A program made the position numbers and the translations under genes. From NCBI GenBank assembly GCA_013141065.1, contig JABFRR010000006.1, positions 62,001-126,000 of the forward strand: a stretch of 64,000 bases of DNA. The letters run 5' to 3'. Below are positions 8,799-17,720 of the stretch, one piece after another (position 1 is the stretch's first letter; each line of letters opens with the position of its first letter). The notes beneath the pieces are model-generated. The model was not told the origin of the DNA and did not search any database. It saw only the letters and a program-made list of their open reading frames with translations. Origin of the DNA: Bacteriovoracaceae bacterium. GTDB taxonomy: Bacteria > Bdellovibrionota > Bacteriovoracia > Bacteriovoracales > Bacteriovoracaceae.

Positions 8799-9410
8799 TT
8801 ATCTTTTAATAGAGTTAAATTGATCGGCCATATCACCTAAGCTATTTTTAAACTCTTTAGCTGTCGCTGAAACTTTTACGTTTAAGTAGTTGTAGAACAT
8901 AACCGCAATGACCGCGACCAAGATCCCAGCACCCGTTGCAATCAAGGCTTCAGAAATTGAACCAGCAACTACTGTAAACCCGGCCTTTCCACTTGCACCG
9001 ATTTGTTTAAATGATTCCATGATCCCCCAAACAGTTCCGAATAGACCGACAAAGGGTGCAGATGAAGCGATTGTCCCGAGCATCCACATATTTTTTTTCA
9101 AAAGAGAGTTGGTTTCATCTAGTCTTCTAGCAAGTCTTTGTTCGTAATCTTCACGTGAAGTTGATTCATCAAAAATAGCGTAATGAGCTTTCGCTATAAC
9201 TTCAGGGCAAGATTTGTAGAGATATTCCATCTCATGAAGTTTTTGTGTTTGAACTATTTTTGTGGCTTCATCTACAAAATGCTTTGCATCTTTTTGAAAT
9301 TTAGTAAGTTGAAGAATTTTCTGGACAGTAATAACCCAGATTGCAATTGAAAAAGCCAAAAGCGGCCACATGATAAATCCACCTTGCTTGAAAATCTCAA
9401 TAAAATGCAT
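8799..9410 (-). CDS. MotA/TolQ/ExbB (AglR-like) proton channel
   Basis: The product has 203 residues. ATG 9410 is chosen over the in-frame starts up to 9434 because AAAGGAG lies five bases before it. Three membrane segments are seen: near residues 10-30, and two in the C-terminal part around APFVGLFGTVWGI and ALIATGAGILVAVIAVMFY, the classic MotA/TolQ/ExbB signature. With the ExbD-type partner it makes a proton-driven motor. It is located mid-operon, with a 35-base gap to the downstream exbD-like start. Confidence 0.9.
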   Translation of the reverse strand: MHFIEIFKQGGFIMWPLLAFSIAIWVITVQKILQLTKFQKDAKHFVDEATKIVQTQKLHEMEYLYKSCPEVIAKAHYAIFDESTSREDYEQRLARRLDETNSLLKKNMWMLGTIASSAPFVGLFGTVWGIMESFKQIGASGKAGFTVVAGSISEALIATGAGILVAVIAVMFYNYLNVKVSATAKEFKNSLGDMADQFNSIKR

Positions 9411-9481
9411 ACGTACTCCTTTAGACATTATCACTAGAAACTGTATTCTAGATTGGTTTTAATTTTAGAAATTGTAATCTC

Positions 9482-10393
9482 TCACTTTACTTCTATTTGC
9501 TTATTTTGTTCTTCCTTCGGTAAGTCTTTTATCTTTTGATTTACTTCTTCTAGAATGAGTTCATTTCTACGGTTGTATTCATTTGCATACAGTCGTTTTT
9601 CTAGAATGGCTTTTGCCTCAACTAACTTATTTTTTTTCATAAGATTAAAAGCATAGATTCCCACGATGTCTGCCCGATTAAGGTAGTCAGCTTGGATTTT
9701 ACTGACGTAAGAAAAAGAAGTGTCATAGTCATTTTTACGATAATAAATAAGTGCAAGTGAGTAGAGTAGATCAATGTCTGCACTATTTTTAGTTTCAAGG
9801 TTTTTCAAAATAGTTAGTGCTTTATTGTTTTCATTAAACTCAATGAAAAGTTGTGCTGTGTTAAATTGAGGAGTGAAGTAATTCGGAGTTAAAAGATTTG
9901 ATTTTTTAAATGAATCAAATGCATCATCAAATCTCTTAAATTTTAGATGAATCAACCCGAGGTTGTTGGTAATAACGGATTCTGCTGTTTTTCGATTTGA
10001 TTCCGAGAGTGCTTTGTTGGATTCACGAGCAGCCTCTAGACCTAATTCGTAATAGAAAATACCTTTAGTTAAGTCTTTTGATAATGTGTAACATGTGCCT
10101 ACTGCATTCCAATAAAATGGATTCGATTTGTTTTCATGCATGCTTGCTTCAAGAAGTGAGAGTCCTTTAGAGATTTTATCCTGATGGCAAGCGATGAGTG
10201 CGAGAGAGATAAAGTTTTTATTTGTACTTTCTAAGCCGGCTAAACGATTTGTATTATATCGCATAAAAGACTCTTCGGCCAATAAGTCATATTTGTCATT
10301 TTGGATTTGGTTGGTAAAACTTGTGCCAGCACAACCAGTAACTAATAAGGCCAATGATGTTGTGTATAGTATTTTTAAATTTTTCTTCATCAT
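9482..10393 (-). CDS. TPR lipoprotein, AglT/GltE-like
   Basis: The product has 303 residues. A lipoprotein signal peptide ends in the lipobox LVTGC. The rest is helical with several TPR-like repeats, e.g. around ESVITNNLGLIHLKFKRFDDAFDSFKK read in two halves, and SLALIYYRKNDYDTSF. It probably acts as a periplasmic scaffold anchored to a membrane and linked to the motor encoded downstream. Assignment to the AglT/GltE group rests on operon context and architecture, not on a search. Confidence 0.75.
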   Translation of the reverse strand: MMKKNLKILYTTSLALLVTGCAGTSFTNQIQNDKYDLLAEESFMRYNTNRLAGLESTNKNFISLALIACHQDKISKGLSLLEASMHENKSNPFYWNAVGTCYTLSKDLTKGIFYYELGLEAARESNKALSESNRKTAESVITNNLGLIHLKFKRFDDAFDSFKKSNLLTPNYFTPQFNTAQLFIEFNENNKALTILKNLETKNSADIDLLYSLALIYYRKNDYDTSFSYVSKIQADYLNRADIVGIYAFNLMKKNKLVEAKAILEKRLYANEYNRRNELILEEVNQKIKDLPKEEQNKQIEVK

Positions 10394-10406
10394 TGTTTTC
10401 GGCCTA

Positions 10407-13376
10407 TTAACTTTTTACCTTATTTGGTAGTGGGGTACCCCCAATGTCTAAAGTATTCGAAAAAAGAACTGCTGAGTGGAAGTTTAATTCTGTTTCCAAT
10501 GCACTCTTTTTTTCTACACCGAATATATCATTTTTTTGAATTTCAAAAAAATAATTATTTTTCTCTAAAAAAGCCGATTTTTCATTATCAAGTTGCAAGC
10601 CCTTAGAAAGGAGTGACTCAGTTATTTGGCGCATTCCCTGTTTGAAGCCATCTAAATAACGGGTATCTACACCCTTGGGTTCGAATTTACGGATCTCCTT
10701 AACTAATGAAAAATAAGGAATTCCAATGACATTTCTGATCATTATTATCTCTTGGGGGCTTGATAATTTTGAGAGTGCAACTGCCTCATTATTGATTTCT
10801 GTAACCATAGCAAAGTACTGCTCGAGCTCGGCATTGTATTTTTCTTCGTTGAACTTTTCTTCGTTGGTAAATACAAACTTTAAGTCTAGTACTTTTTTAG
10901 TAAACGCCTGAACATTTTGATTGTGGGTAATGATTGTTGAAAAATCAATCGTTGCAAGGTCCGACGTAATTTTGTTTTTGATGGTATCTGGATTTTGATA
11001 GAATTTGTAATTTACAAATCGCTCCATTGATTTTTTCAATGCAGGGTTAGAAAGATTAGCATTGTAATATGTGATACTATCGTCAAGCCTGTTTGAGAAA
11101 ATTAACCTTTCCATATTTTCTTTTTGAGATCTTTCAATAAGCTTTTCATTGAGGTTGCATTGTCTTAAATCATTTTCCGCTTTAATTAGATTCCCAATTT
11201 TTTCATTGGTGATAAGAATATTTTCATTAATTAATTGAAAGAAATCTTCTTTATTTTTATAGTCTTCTTTGCAAAATAGCTTTGAAGTTCTCATTGCCAG
11301 TTCACTTGAAATATCAAAACGTTGAAGTAGTCGATAACCTTTTGCCAAAACATAAAGTGAACCAGTAACTTTTATCAGATCTTTAGCTTCGTATAAATCG
11401 AGACTTTCACTGAGCCACTTGTAGGATTCTTTAGTTTTGTTTTGTTCCAAAGAGAGTGCCGCGATTGCATATGCAGCTTCTGCCTTGATTCTTTTAGGGT
11501 ATTGTTTTGCTTCAAAGATAGATTCATATCCCTTCATCGCTTCTTTAACCAATCCCTTTTTTTCTAATGCCTGATACTTGTTAAAGAGTAGACCTCCCAA
11601 AACTGCGATAGAATTCTGAATATAATCTTGAGAGAAGTTTAAGTAGCCTTTTTCAATTTTTCCTATCCAAAAAGCAAGTTTGTCAGTGTTTTTCTCTTTG
11701 ATATATGAATCAAGAATTTGCGTGAGCATTTCTCTGTGAATCTTTTCATCACCTTTATAGTAAAATGTATAAACTAAAAGAATGTTAACCGCTTTTTTTA
11801 TTCTATTTAACTCAAAATACTTATTAAATAACTTTTGGTAAATAACTTGAGATTTGTCAGACATATGGTAAATAAGCACAAAATTTTTAAATGTGAATAT
11901 GGTATACTCGTCTTCTTTGGCCTTTGGCAGTTTAGCAAGTTCTATCGTCGTTAAAAGTGCATCGAGTGCTTTTCGTGTTGTCTCTCCATTGTCTTTTGCA
12001 ATTTTAGCGTTCATAATTGATCGGACATAATACTTCAGTGCTACCTGGTAATCATGAGCTGACAAAGCCGTTTCACCTTGATAATAGCGATAGAGTTTTT
12101 TGTTGACCTTGTCCATGCTTGAGAGAATATCAAAGTAGCGCATGATCTTTTTATAATCTTCCTTGTTGTAATCAACTGGTTCTTTATTTTTATCTTTTAC
12201 CAGATTTATCTGCATAAAACCTGCAACTTCTTTAATCTTATTTTGGGCAAGAAATAGGTCATCTTTATCTAGTTGATTTTTTTTATGCAAATCTAGAATA
12301 CTGTTTGCTGTCACAAAATACTCTTCGTCTTTTTTACTTTCTCGGTAGATATCAAGTTGTGTAAGTCTTACCTTCATTTCACCATTGACATCTTTTCTTG
12401 CCTTGGTGTCTTTGAGGGCAGCTTTTAAAACATCGTTGGTGATAGAGAAATTGTTTTTATTCATTGAAGAAAGAGCAAGACTTAAGAGGTTAGGAGATGA
12501 AGGGTTGGCATTTTTTTCAAAGAATTCAATACCAGCATAAGTGTCATCTGCTTGAACGTAAAATATACCAATGGCATTAAAAACTTGTTCTTTGATTGAG
12601 ACATATTTTTTACTTTTAGTGGTTTCAAACGCCATCTTCATCAAATCAAGGGCCTTCTTAAAATTCCTTTCTTTGAGATTACACCAGGCAGCGTTGTATA
12701 AATGTTTTCCAAACCATTCATCTTCATTGTTTTTAAGAACGTCAGAATAGTAAGAAAGGGCTTCTCCATATCTTTTGTTGTTATAATAATATTCAGCTAG
12801 AGCCGTTTTTGCATTGTAAAATGTTTTAGAGTCTGCCGTACTTTTTGTAATTGATAATTTTAAAAATTTTTCAGTCTCAGCACTAGTGCCATAGTCTCTT
12901 GAGTTGATGGCCAGAGCGTAATAAATATCACCAATTTTTTTGTAGTTTGGATGTTGGTTAATGATTGAAATAGCATAGGCCTGTGCGACTTTGTATTGAT
13001 TAGAAGACGCTTTGAAAAATGAGATTTTTCCATTTTTTTGGACATCTTTGATTTCAGCTTTAAGTAAGTTTAAATTTTCTTTTTCTTTAATTAATTTTAT
13101 TTTTTCTGAATAAAGTTCAAATAAGCGATGCTTAAGTTCAGCACCAGAGTATTTATTTCCCTTGATAGTCTTAATTTCACTATCGACTAATTTTATGAGC
13201 TTTTGCCATCTGACTAAATCAAATGGGGGAGCAATCGTACTAGTAGTCGTGGAAACTTCTTGGCCTTCAGCGGGTTTGATGAGTACGGTTTCTTCTTTTT
13301 TTACTGTTGCAGTGTCTTGAGCTCTAGGTGCCTCCACAAATAAGAGGGTTAAGCATAGAATGAGAGTTAATTTCAT
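10407..13376 (-). CDS. Large secreted TPR protein
   Basis: The product has 989 residues, with a signal peptide (about 1-19, ending AQDTATV) followed by an all-helical chain with many TPR-like units (for example YAISIINQHPNYKKIGDIYY, NAKTALAEYYYNNKRYGEAL). No enzymatic motif is seen. Its size, export and place between other TPR genes suggest a structural element of the same envelope complex, comparable to GltI/GltD-type TPR proteins of Myxococcus gliding clusters. The gap to the downstream lipoprotein gene is 13 bases, so they are co-transcribed. Confidence 0.78.
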   Translation of the reverse strand: MKLTLILCLTLLFVEAPRAQDTATVKKEETVLIKPAEGQEVSTTTSTIAPPFDLVRWQKLIKLVDSEIKTIKGNKYSGAELKHRLFELYSEKIKLIKEKENLNLLKAEIKDVQKNGKISFFKASSNQYKVAQAYAISIINQHPNYKKIGDIYYALAINSRDYGTSAETEKFLKLSITKSTADSKTFYNAKTALAEYYYNNKRYGEALSYYSDVLKNNEDEWFGKHLYNAAWCNLKERNFKKALDLMKMAFETTKSKKYVSIKEQVFNAIGIFYVQADDTYAGIEFFEKNANPSSPNLLSLALSSMNKNNFSITNDVLKAALKDTKARKDVNGEMKVRLTQLDIYRESKKDEEYFVTANSILDLHKKNQLDKDDLFLAQNKIKEVAGFMQINLVKDKNKEPVDYNKEDYKKIMRYFDILSSMDKVNKKLYRYYQGETALSAHDYQVALKYYVRSIMNAKIAKDNGETTRKALDALLTTIELAKLPKAKEDEYTIFTFKNFVLIYHMSDKSQVIYQKLFNKYFELNRIKKAVNILLVYTFYYKGDEKIHREMLTQILDSYIKEKNTDKLAFWIGKIEKGYLNFSQDYIQNSIAVLGGLLFNKYQALEKKGLVKEAMKGYESIFEAKQYPKRIKAEAAYAIAALSLEQNKTKESYKWLSESLDLYEAKDLIKVTGSLYVLAKGYRLLQRFDISSELAMRTSKLFCKEDYKNKEDFFQLINENILITNEKIGNLIKAENDLRQCNLNEKLIERSQKENMERLIFSNRLDDSITYYNANLSNPALKKSMERFVNYKFYQNPDTIKNKITSDLATIDFSTIITHNQNVQAFTKKVLDLKFVFTNEEKFNEEKYNAELEQYFAMVTEINNEAVALSKLSSPQEIIMIRNVIGIPYFSLVKEIRKFEPKGVDTRYLDGFKQGMRQITESLLSKGLQLDNEKSAFLEKNNYFFEIQKNDIFGVEKKSALETELNFHSAVLFSNTLDIGGTPLPNKVKS

Positions 13377-13403
13377 TGATTCCTCAGCAGGATTGATTAG
13401 AAG

Positions 13404-13673
13404 TTATCTTAAGTTTTCTATTTCTCTTTTGTTTTCAAAGTCATAGTTTTGTTTTTCAAGTAAACTTCGTTTAAAAGTTTGCCTCTCTCTTTCATTTACA
13501 GTTAAATCACCTGGGGCCATAATTTGTCCTTTTATTTCAAGACTTCCCAAATCGATAACTTCATATTCTTTATATTTGTAAACAATATTTTTTTTCTCAT
13601 CTTGGGCTAAGACAATTGATGAGAATAAAGCTGTTAATATGACTAAAGTGTGTAAGCTTATTTTTGTGTTCAT
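13404..13673 (-). CDS. Small exported protein of the gliding-type operon
   Basis: The product has 89 residues: a clear signal peptide (about 1-23, ending LAQ) and a mature part of 66 residues containing IKGQIMAPGDLTVNERERQTF, then charged helix. I cannot name a family. Its position between two TPR genes, with short gaps on both sides, makes it a likely periplasmic partner of them. Confidence 0.7.
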   Translation of the reverse strand: MNTKISLHTLVILTALFSSIVLAQDEKKNIVYKYKEYEVIDLGSLEIKGQIMAPGDLTVNERERQTFKRSLLEKQNYDFENKREIENLR

Positions 13674-13706
13674 ATAAAGGCCTTTTGGTTAGTCGTTTTA
13701 TTCATT

Positions 13707-15143
13707 TTATTCGTTAGTCTTCGATACTGGACAAGCAGAATTTAGTCCGAATGAGTAGTCTCCAAGTTCGTCGGCCCAAAACGACCCATTAAAATCAAAA
13801 AAGTAATGGCTTGTCTTTCTTTTAACGTTTTTGTCTGACCCTCTCTCTCTTGTATTTTCTTCAAGAGCTTTGGCGTTGTAAATATCATCTCGTTTTTTTG
13901 AAAGCAGTTCGAGTTTTAAGTTGAACATTGAAAAACTATGTTTATGAATTTCGTTAATGAATGTAAAAATTTCTTTTTTGATATAATAATTAATTTTTGC
14001 ACTCACAAATTCAATGGTTGATCCTAAGTTTACTTCAAGGCTTTGTGTGAAATCATTTTTATTTTTTAATCTCTTTAGTAATGCTAATTCATCTTTTGCA
14101 GCTTTAAGACTTGAAAGATCTAAGTTAAATTTTACTTGTTTTCTCGTTTGGGTAACCAGATTTCGAATGAAAGGATTTAAGTTATCTCTCGTTGCTGAAT
14201 CGGCATAATACAAGTCGAGAAAATAGTTATTCGAATTTTTATTATTCCCTAGTATTTCTTTTAGAGCTTCTGCTTTTGGCTTATAAAAATCATAGAAGTG
14301 ATCTACGACTTTTAATGAGTCATCCCATAGGCACATATTGTAGTAAGAAAGTGCAGTTAAAACTTCTGCTTCTGGAAAAAAATAACTTTCTAAAAGTGGG
14401 GATTTGTACGTAGTCGTTAGCCCCAGTGTTCTGTTGTAATCCTTTAAATAATAGTTTGCCCATGCTTGATCTAATAAAATATAAGGCCATTTATATGATC
14501 GTTTATCGATTTTTTCATAAATTAAAAGAGCTTGCTCGTATTTTTTTTCTTCAATGTTCACTCGCGCAGATCTAATAATGCAAGTTTCTTTTAAGTAATT
14601 ATAATAGCGTTTAAGTTTTTCACCTTTTGAGCTATTTTCTTGTGCGGTTGATTTATTCACACAAGCTTCATAGAGATTCAAAGCTTCGATGTTTTTTCTT
14701 TCTAAGTTTCTGATTGTGCCTTTTATGAGAGCTGCTTCTGCTGAAAACTGATGTGAGTCAGGGATGCGTGATAATATTTCATAGGCTTTTGTATTTTGTT
14801 CTTTAGCAAAAAGCCTTGTGCCTAGTATAAGAGAGATTGAGGGATTGTTAAAACTTTCAAGTCTTTTTTCTTCTAGGTTTAAAACGGCCATCGTTCCTGT
14901 TTTTAGTACCAGGGTTTCAATGTCAGCCTCTAATTCGGCATCTATCTCATTATTATTTTCTAGATAATTATTGATATAAGGAATTGCGCTAAAATAAAAA
15001 GAGCCATCAATAAGTTCGTGGGCAATTTTTTTGTCACGAGATTTAGATTTATCTTTTTGATAAATTTCATAGGCACCTTTTGCTGATGCTTCAATTTGTG
15101 TGGTCATCATTAGAAGGATGACGATCAATGCTAAGTGTTTCAT
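13707..15143 (-). CDS. Secreted TPR protein
   Basis: The product has 478 residues with a signal peptide (about 1-20), then TPR-like helices (for example KYEQALLIYEKIDKRSYKWP). It ends with an aromatic C-terminal box, FFDFNGSFWADELGDYSFGL, that resembles the W/F-D-E-L ending seen in TPR proteins of myxobacterial gliding clusters. A structural envelope role is inferred. It lies 20 bases after the beta-barrel gene. Confidence 0.75.
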   Translation of the reverse strand: MKHLALIVILLMMTTQIEASAKGAYEIYQKDKSKSRDKKIAHELIDGSFYFSAIPYINNYLENNNEIDAELEADIETLVLKTGTMAVLNLEEKRLESFNNPSISLILGTRLFAKEQNTKAYEILSRIPDSHQFSAEAALIKGTIRNLERKNIEALNLYEACVNKSTAQENSSKGEKLKRYYNYLKETCIIRSARVNIEEKKYEQALLIYEKIDKRSYKWPYILLDQAWANYYLKDYNRTLGLTTTYKSPLLESYFFPEAEVLTALSYYNMCLWDDSLKVVDHFYDFYKPKAEALKEILGNNKNSNNYFLDLYYADSATRDNLNPFIRNLVTQTRKQVKFNLDLSSLKAAKDELALLKRLKNKNDFTQSLEVNLGSTIEFVSAKINYYIKKEIFTFINEIHKHSFSMFNLKLELLSKKRDDIYNAKALEENTRERGSDKNVKRKTSHYFFDFNGSFWADELGDYSFGLNSACPVSKTNE

Positions 15144-15163
15144 AATTCCTCTAGATAATTGGA

Positions 15164-15889
15164 TCAGAACGATACACCAAGTGTGATCACGGAATCCATG
15201 TTACTTCTCATTTTATTTGCTGGAACGACTCCGTTTCTGGTTGGGCCAGGAGCAGAGTAGTTGTTCATTATAAGGTCAATCCCGACATGTATGTTTTTAT
15301 TTACATGAAAACTAAATCCAGTTTTGGCAATCACTGATGAATAGGATTCATCAGAATAATTATTTGCAGAAATATTTAAATTCGCCACTGTTTTTGCATT
15401 ACTTTGAGTATTAATTTTTCCAAAACCTGCAGCTAAATTCCAATCAAAGTAAAATATTTTATTAAAAGTATTTATTTTTCCATAAAATGGAGACCACTTT
15501 GCCAGTATTCCATAGTTGCTCAGTGTTTTCCTGATAAATGGAACCTGGCCGTTGATTTGGCTTAGGTTCGTATAGGCTTCATTGTTTGAATTACTGTATT
15601 TGGAATATAGCCCTTCAATGGCCCATTCTTCAGTAATGTTGAATCCAAAATTTGTATGAAGCATGCTCGTGTCTTGAAAATTTGAAGACATGCCCTGTCC
15701 ATAACCAACATTTAAAAAGAATGTTTTATCTTTTTTATGGACTTTATTTTGAAGAACATAAACTTTTTTATCTGGGTCTAACCACAAAAAATCGTATAAG
15801 TCTTTTTCGTCGGCCCTAAGTGCTGGTGCACTTAGGGAAATTAATGTTAGAGAGAGTGCGACAATATTTCTGAAATGAAGAGAGTGCAT
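15164..15889 (-). CDS. Outer-membrane beta-barrel protein
   Basis: The product has 241 residues with a signal peptide (about 1-26). The mature protein is rich in alternating aromatic and polar strands and ends in a C-terminal Phe (SVITLGVSF), as outer-membrane barrels do. It looks like the small barrel family shared by Myxococcus and Bdellovibrio (GltH/GltA-type context). The motif LWLDPDKKVYVLQNK near the N-terminus is characteristic. It starts one base after the VWA gene stop, so translation is probably coupled. It may be the outer-membrane anchor of the complex. Confidence 0.78.
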   Translation of the reverse strand: MHSLHFRNIVALSLTLISLSAPALRADEKDLYDFLWLDPDKKVYVLQNKVHKKDKTFFLNVGYGQGMSSNFQDTSMLHTNFGFNITEEWAIEGLYSKYSNSNNEAYTNLSQINGQVPFIRKTLSNYGILAKWSPFYGKINTFNKIFYFDWNLAAGFGKINTQSNAKTVANLNISANNYSDESYSSVIAKTGFSFHVNKNIHVGIDLIMNNYSAPGPTRNGVVPANKMRSNMDSVITLGVSF

Positions 15890-15890
15890 T

Positions 15891-17180
15891 TTAGAGAGCT
15901 CCTAATACTGTATTGACTTGTACTTTATATCTTATTTCGATTTCTGAACCTTCGACTGGTAGTGAATCTGCATCAAACTTAATACTTCTAGAAGCAGCAT
16001 CATATGTGAATCCTGTTTCAATTTTTACATCGTTCACTAATAGTTCTATCCCATTTTTGTATGGAGAAGCACTTAGAGCGAAACTATCGAGAAGATTAAC
16101 AATTTTTCCACCCATCTCTAATAACATTGGTGCAAAGTTTTGCTTAATATCAGCTACTGTTCCAGCTGTAGCCTTTGACATTTCTTCATATCTTTTTCCA
16201 CGTGTTTCCCATTGGAATCCATAATCTTTTACAGAGACAATACTGTAAGCTTTAATCATACCTTTATTAGTTTTTAGAGCTTGAAGTTTAGTAAGGTAAT
16301 CACTTACTTTATTTGGTGATTGGTCTTCTTCATCACTGATAAAAACGACTGCAAGGTAAGCGTCTGGGCGTAGGAAACTTGAAGAATATCTATCTGTAAA
16401 AGCTGCCGCAGTTCTTAGTCCTTGTTCAGTTCCAGAACCTCCAGTTCCAACTTTTACCCATTTAGTGAAATTATTCATAAACGCAGTTTTATTTCCTTTA
16501 GCTGATGCACGAGTAAGTCTAGAACTATCACCAACCATTTTTCCGTTTTTAATTGATGAGGCATCAGTTGTAGTGATTGCCATTTTAAAATCGACGTCTT
16601 TTGCAATAAACTGATCAATGAATGATTTAAAATTTGCCCCTAGTGCATCTTGCTCATCGGCCATTGATCCAGAGTCATCGATTACCCAGAGAATATCTAC
16701 TGCTGCTTCTTTAGAAGAGTTTTGAATAAACTTTTCTATTTTGTCTTGTAAAACTACAGCAGGTGGTGCTGGTGGAACTTTAACTGGAGGATTAACAACC
16801 ACTGGAGGTGTAACAACCACTGGAGGTGTAACAACAACTGGAGGATTAACAACAACTGGAGGATTAACAACAACTGGAGGTGTAACAACCACTGGAGGTG
16901 TAACAACCACTGGAGGTGTAACAACCACTGGAGGATTAACAACCACTGGAGGATTAACAACTACTGGCGGTGTAACAACAGCTGGTGGTAGAGTCGGTGG
17001 ATTGGTGCTAACGACAGGAGGTATTACTTCTCCATCGCCCCCACCTGCAGAGCCATTTTCTTTGGCCACTTCAGATAGTCCTGTCTTTTCATAGAATTCG
17101 CTTTGCTTACAAGCGCCTAGAGTCAACAGTAAAAGTGCAATGAGCAGATGCTTGTTGCCTTTCGTTAGAATTAGTAACAT
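15891..17180 (-). CDS. VWA-domain lipoprotein with PPVVV repeats (CglB-like context)
   Basis: The product has 429 residues: a lipoprotein signal with lipobox LTLGAC, a Pro/Val-rich stalk of about 70 residues with repeats N/T-PPVVV, then a von Willebrand A domain with the MIDAS motif DDSGS (near residue 170) and a later FISDEED. The C-terminus carries a short beta domain. In Myxococcus the VWA lipoprotein CglB is an outer-membrane adhesin of the gliding machine; position at the head of this operon suggests an analogous surface adhesin. It is the first gene of the operon, with ggggg shortly before its ATG. Confidence 0.8.
   Translation of the reverse strand: MLLILTKGNKHLLIALLLLTLGACKQSEFYEKTGLSEVAKENGSAGGGDGEVIPPVVSTNPPTLPPAVVTPPVVVNPPVVVNPPVVVTPPVVVTPPVVVTPPVVVNPPVVVNPPVVVTPPVVVTPPVVVNPPVKVPPAPPAVVLQDKIEKFIQNSSKEAAVDILWVIDDSGSMADEQDALGANFKSFIDQFIAKDVDFKMAITTTDASSIKNGKMVGDSSRLTRASAKGNKTAFMNNFTKWVKVGTGGSGTEQGLRTAAAFTDRYSSSFLRPDAYLAVVFISDEEDQSPNKVSDYLTKLQALKTNKGMIKAYSIVSVKDYGFQWETRGKRYEEMSKATAGTVADIKQNFAPMLLEMGGKIVNLLDSFALSASPYKNGIELLVNDVKIETGFTYDAASRSIKFDADSLPVEGSEIEIRYKVQVNTVLGAL
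16783..16980. repeat. Eleven 18-bp repeats encoding N/T-PPVVV
   Basis: Eleven units of 18 bp, alternating a gattaaca-type and a gtgtaaca-type core, encode the stalk of the VWA lipoprotein. Unit number is likely to vary between strains by slippage. Open frames on the opposite strand here are a by-product of the repeat. Confidence 0.9.
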
Positions 17181-17510
17181 TGATGCCCCCGTTTAACGTC
17201 AAAGATTATTCATCATTTTACGACACTTCGATTTTGATTTCTACCAAACGTACAACTTCTTGTGACGAACAACTTCAAAATCAAAGACTATTGGTTAGAT
17301 TGATTATATCGATTTAAGGCTTTAGTTTTAGATGAGATTAGGCCAGCAATTGACATATCTGACAAATTTACTGTGATATTGAGCACTTATTTCTCTTTTT
17401 TTTCCATTTTTTGTGTTAAAATGAATTAATTTTTAGGCATGAAAAGTGCCTCAATTCATGGCCATGAGATAGTTAAGTCTCTGAAGTCAATAACCTTTAA
17501 AGGAGTTCTC
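17181..17510. promoter_or_regulatory. Divergent intergenic region, operon promoters
   Basis: This is a 330-bp gap between the minus-strand gliding-type operon and the plus-strand selO pair. On the minus strand a TATAAT lies at 17303-17308, about 120 bases before the VWA gene; no good -35 was found for it. On the plus strand TTGACA at 17350-17355 is followed at suitable distance only by a weak -10 (GATATT, 17375). No convincing gene is seen. Confidence 0.4.
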
Positions 17511-17720
17511 ATGTGCTTAATTTGTGTTGAATTTAATCTTCGAAGGATGACTAAAGACGAACTTAATAAAGCTTTACCCGAGATGATTATGTTTGCTAAA
17601 ACTGAAGAAGAACGGAATCATTTTAAAAAGTTACAATCCCTTGGCGAGTCCGATGATGATAAAGAACTTCAAAATTTTGTTGACGGCCACATCGCAAGTT
17701 ATGGAAAAAAAATTAGCTGA
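17511..17720 (+). CDS. Small CxxC protein coupled to SelO
   Basis: The product has 69 residues. ATG 17511 follows AAAGGAG by four bases, so it is preferred to the upstream in-frame ATG 17439. The N-terminus MCLICVEF carries a CxxC, and the rest is a charged helix-rich tail. Its last 20 bases overlap the selO start, so the two are translationally coupled. The family is unknown to me; the CxxC could bind metal or take part in redox chemistry with the terminal Cys of SelO, which is speculation from the coupling. Confidence 0.7.
   Translation: MCLICVEFNLRRMTKDELNKALPEMIMFAKTEEERNHFKKLQSLGESDDDKELQNFVDGHIASYGKKIS

Noticed and set aside
8429-9147. Plus-strand open frames over exbD and exbB
   Set aside because: Antisense shadows of conserved membrane-protein genes.
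16741-17094. Long plus-strand open frame rich in Gly and Thr
   Set aside because: It is the reverse reading of the PPVVV repeat in the VWA lipoprotein; repeats keep all frames open.
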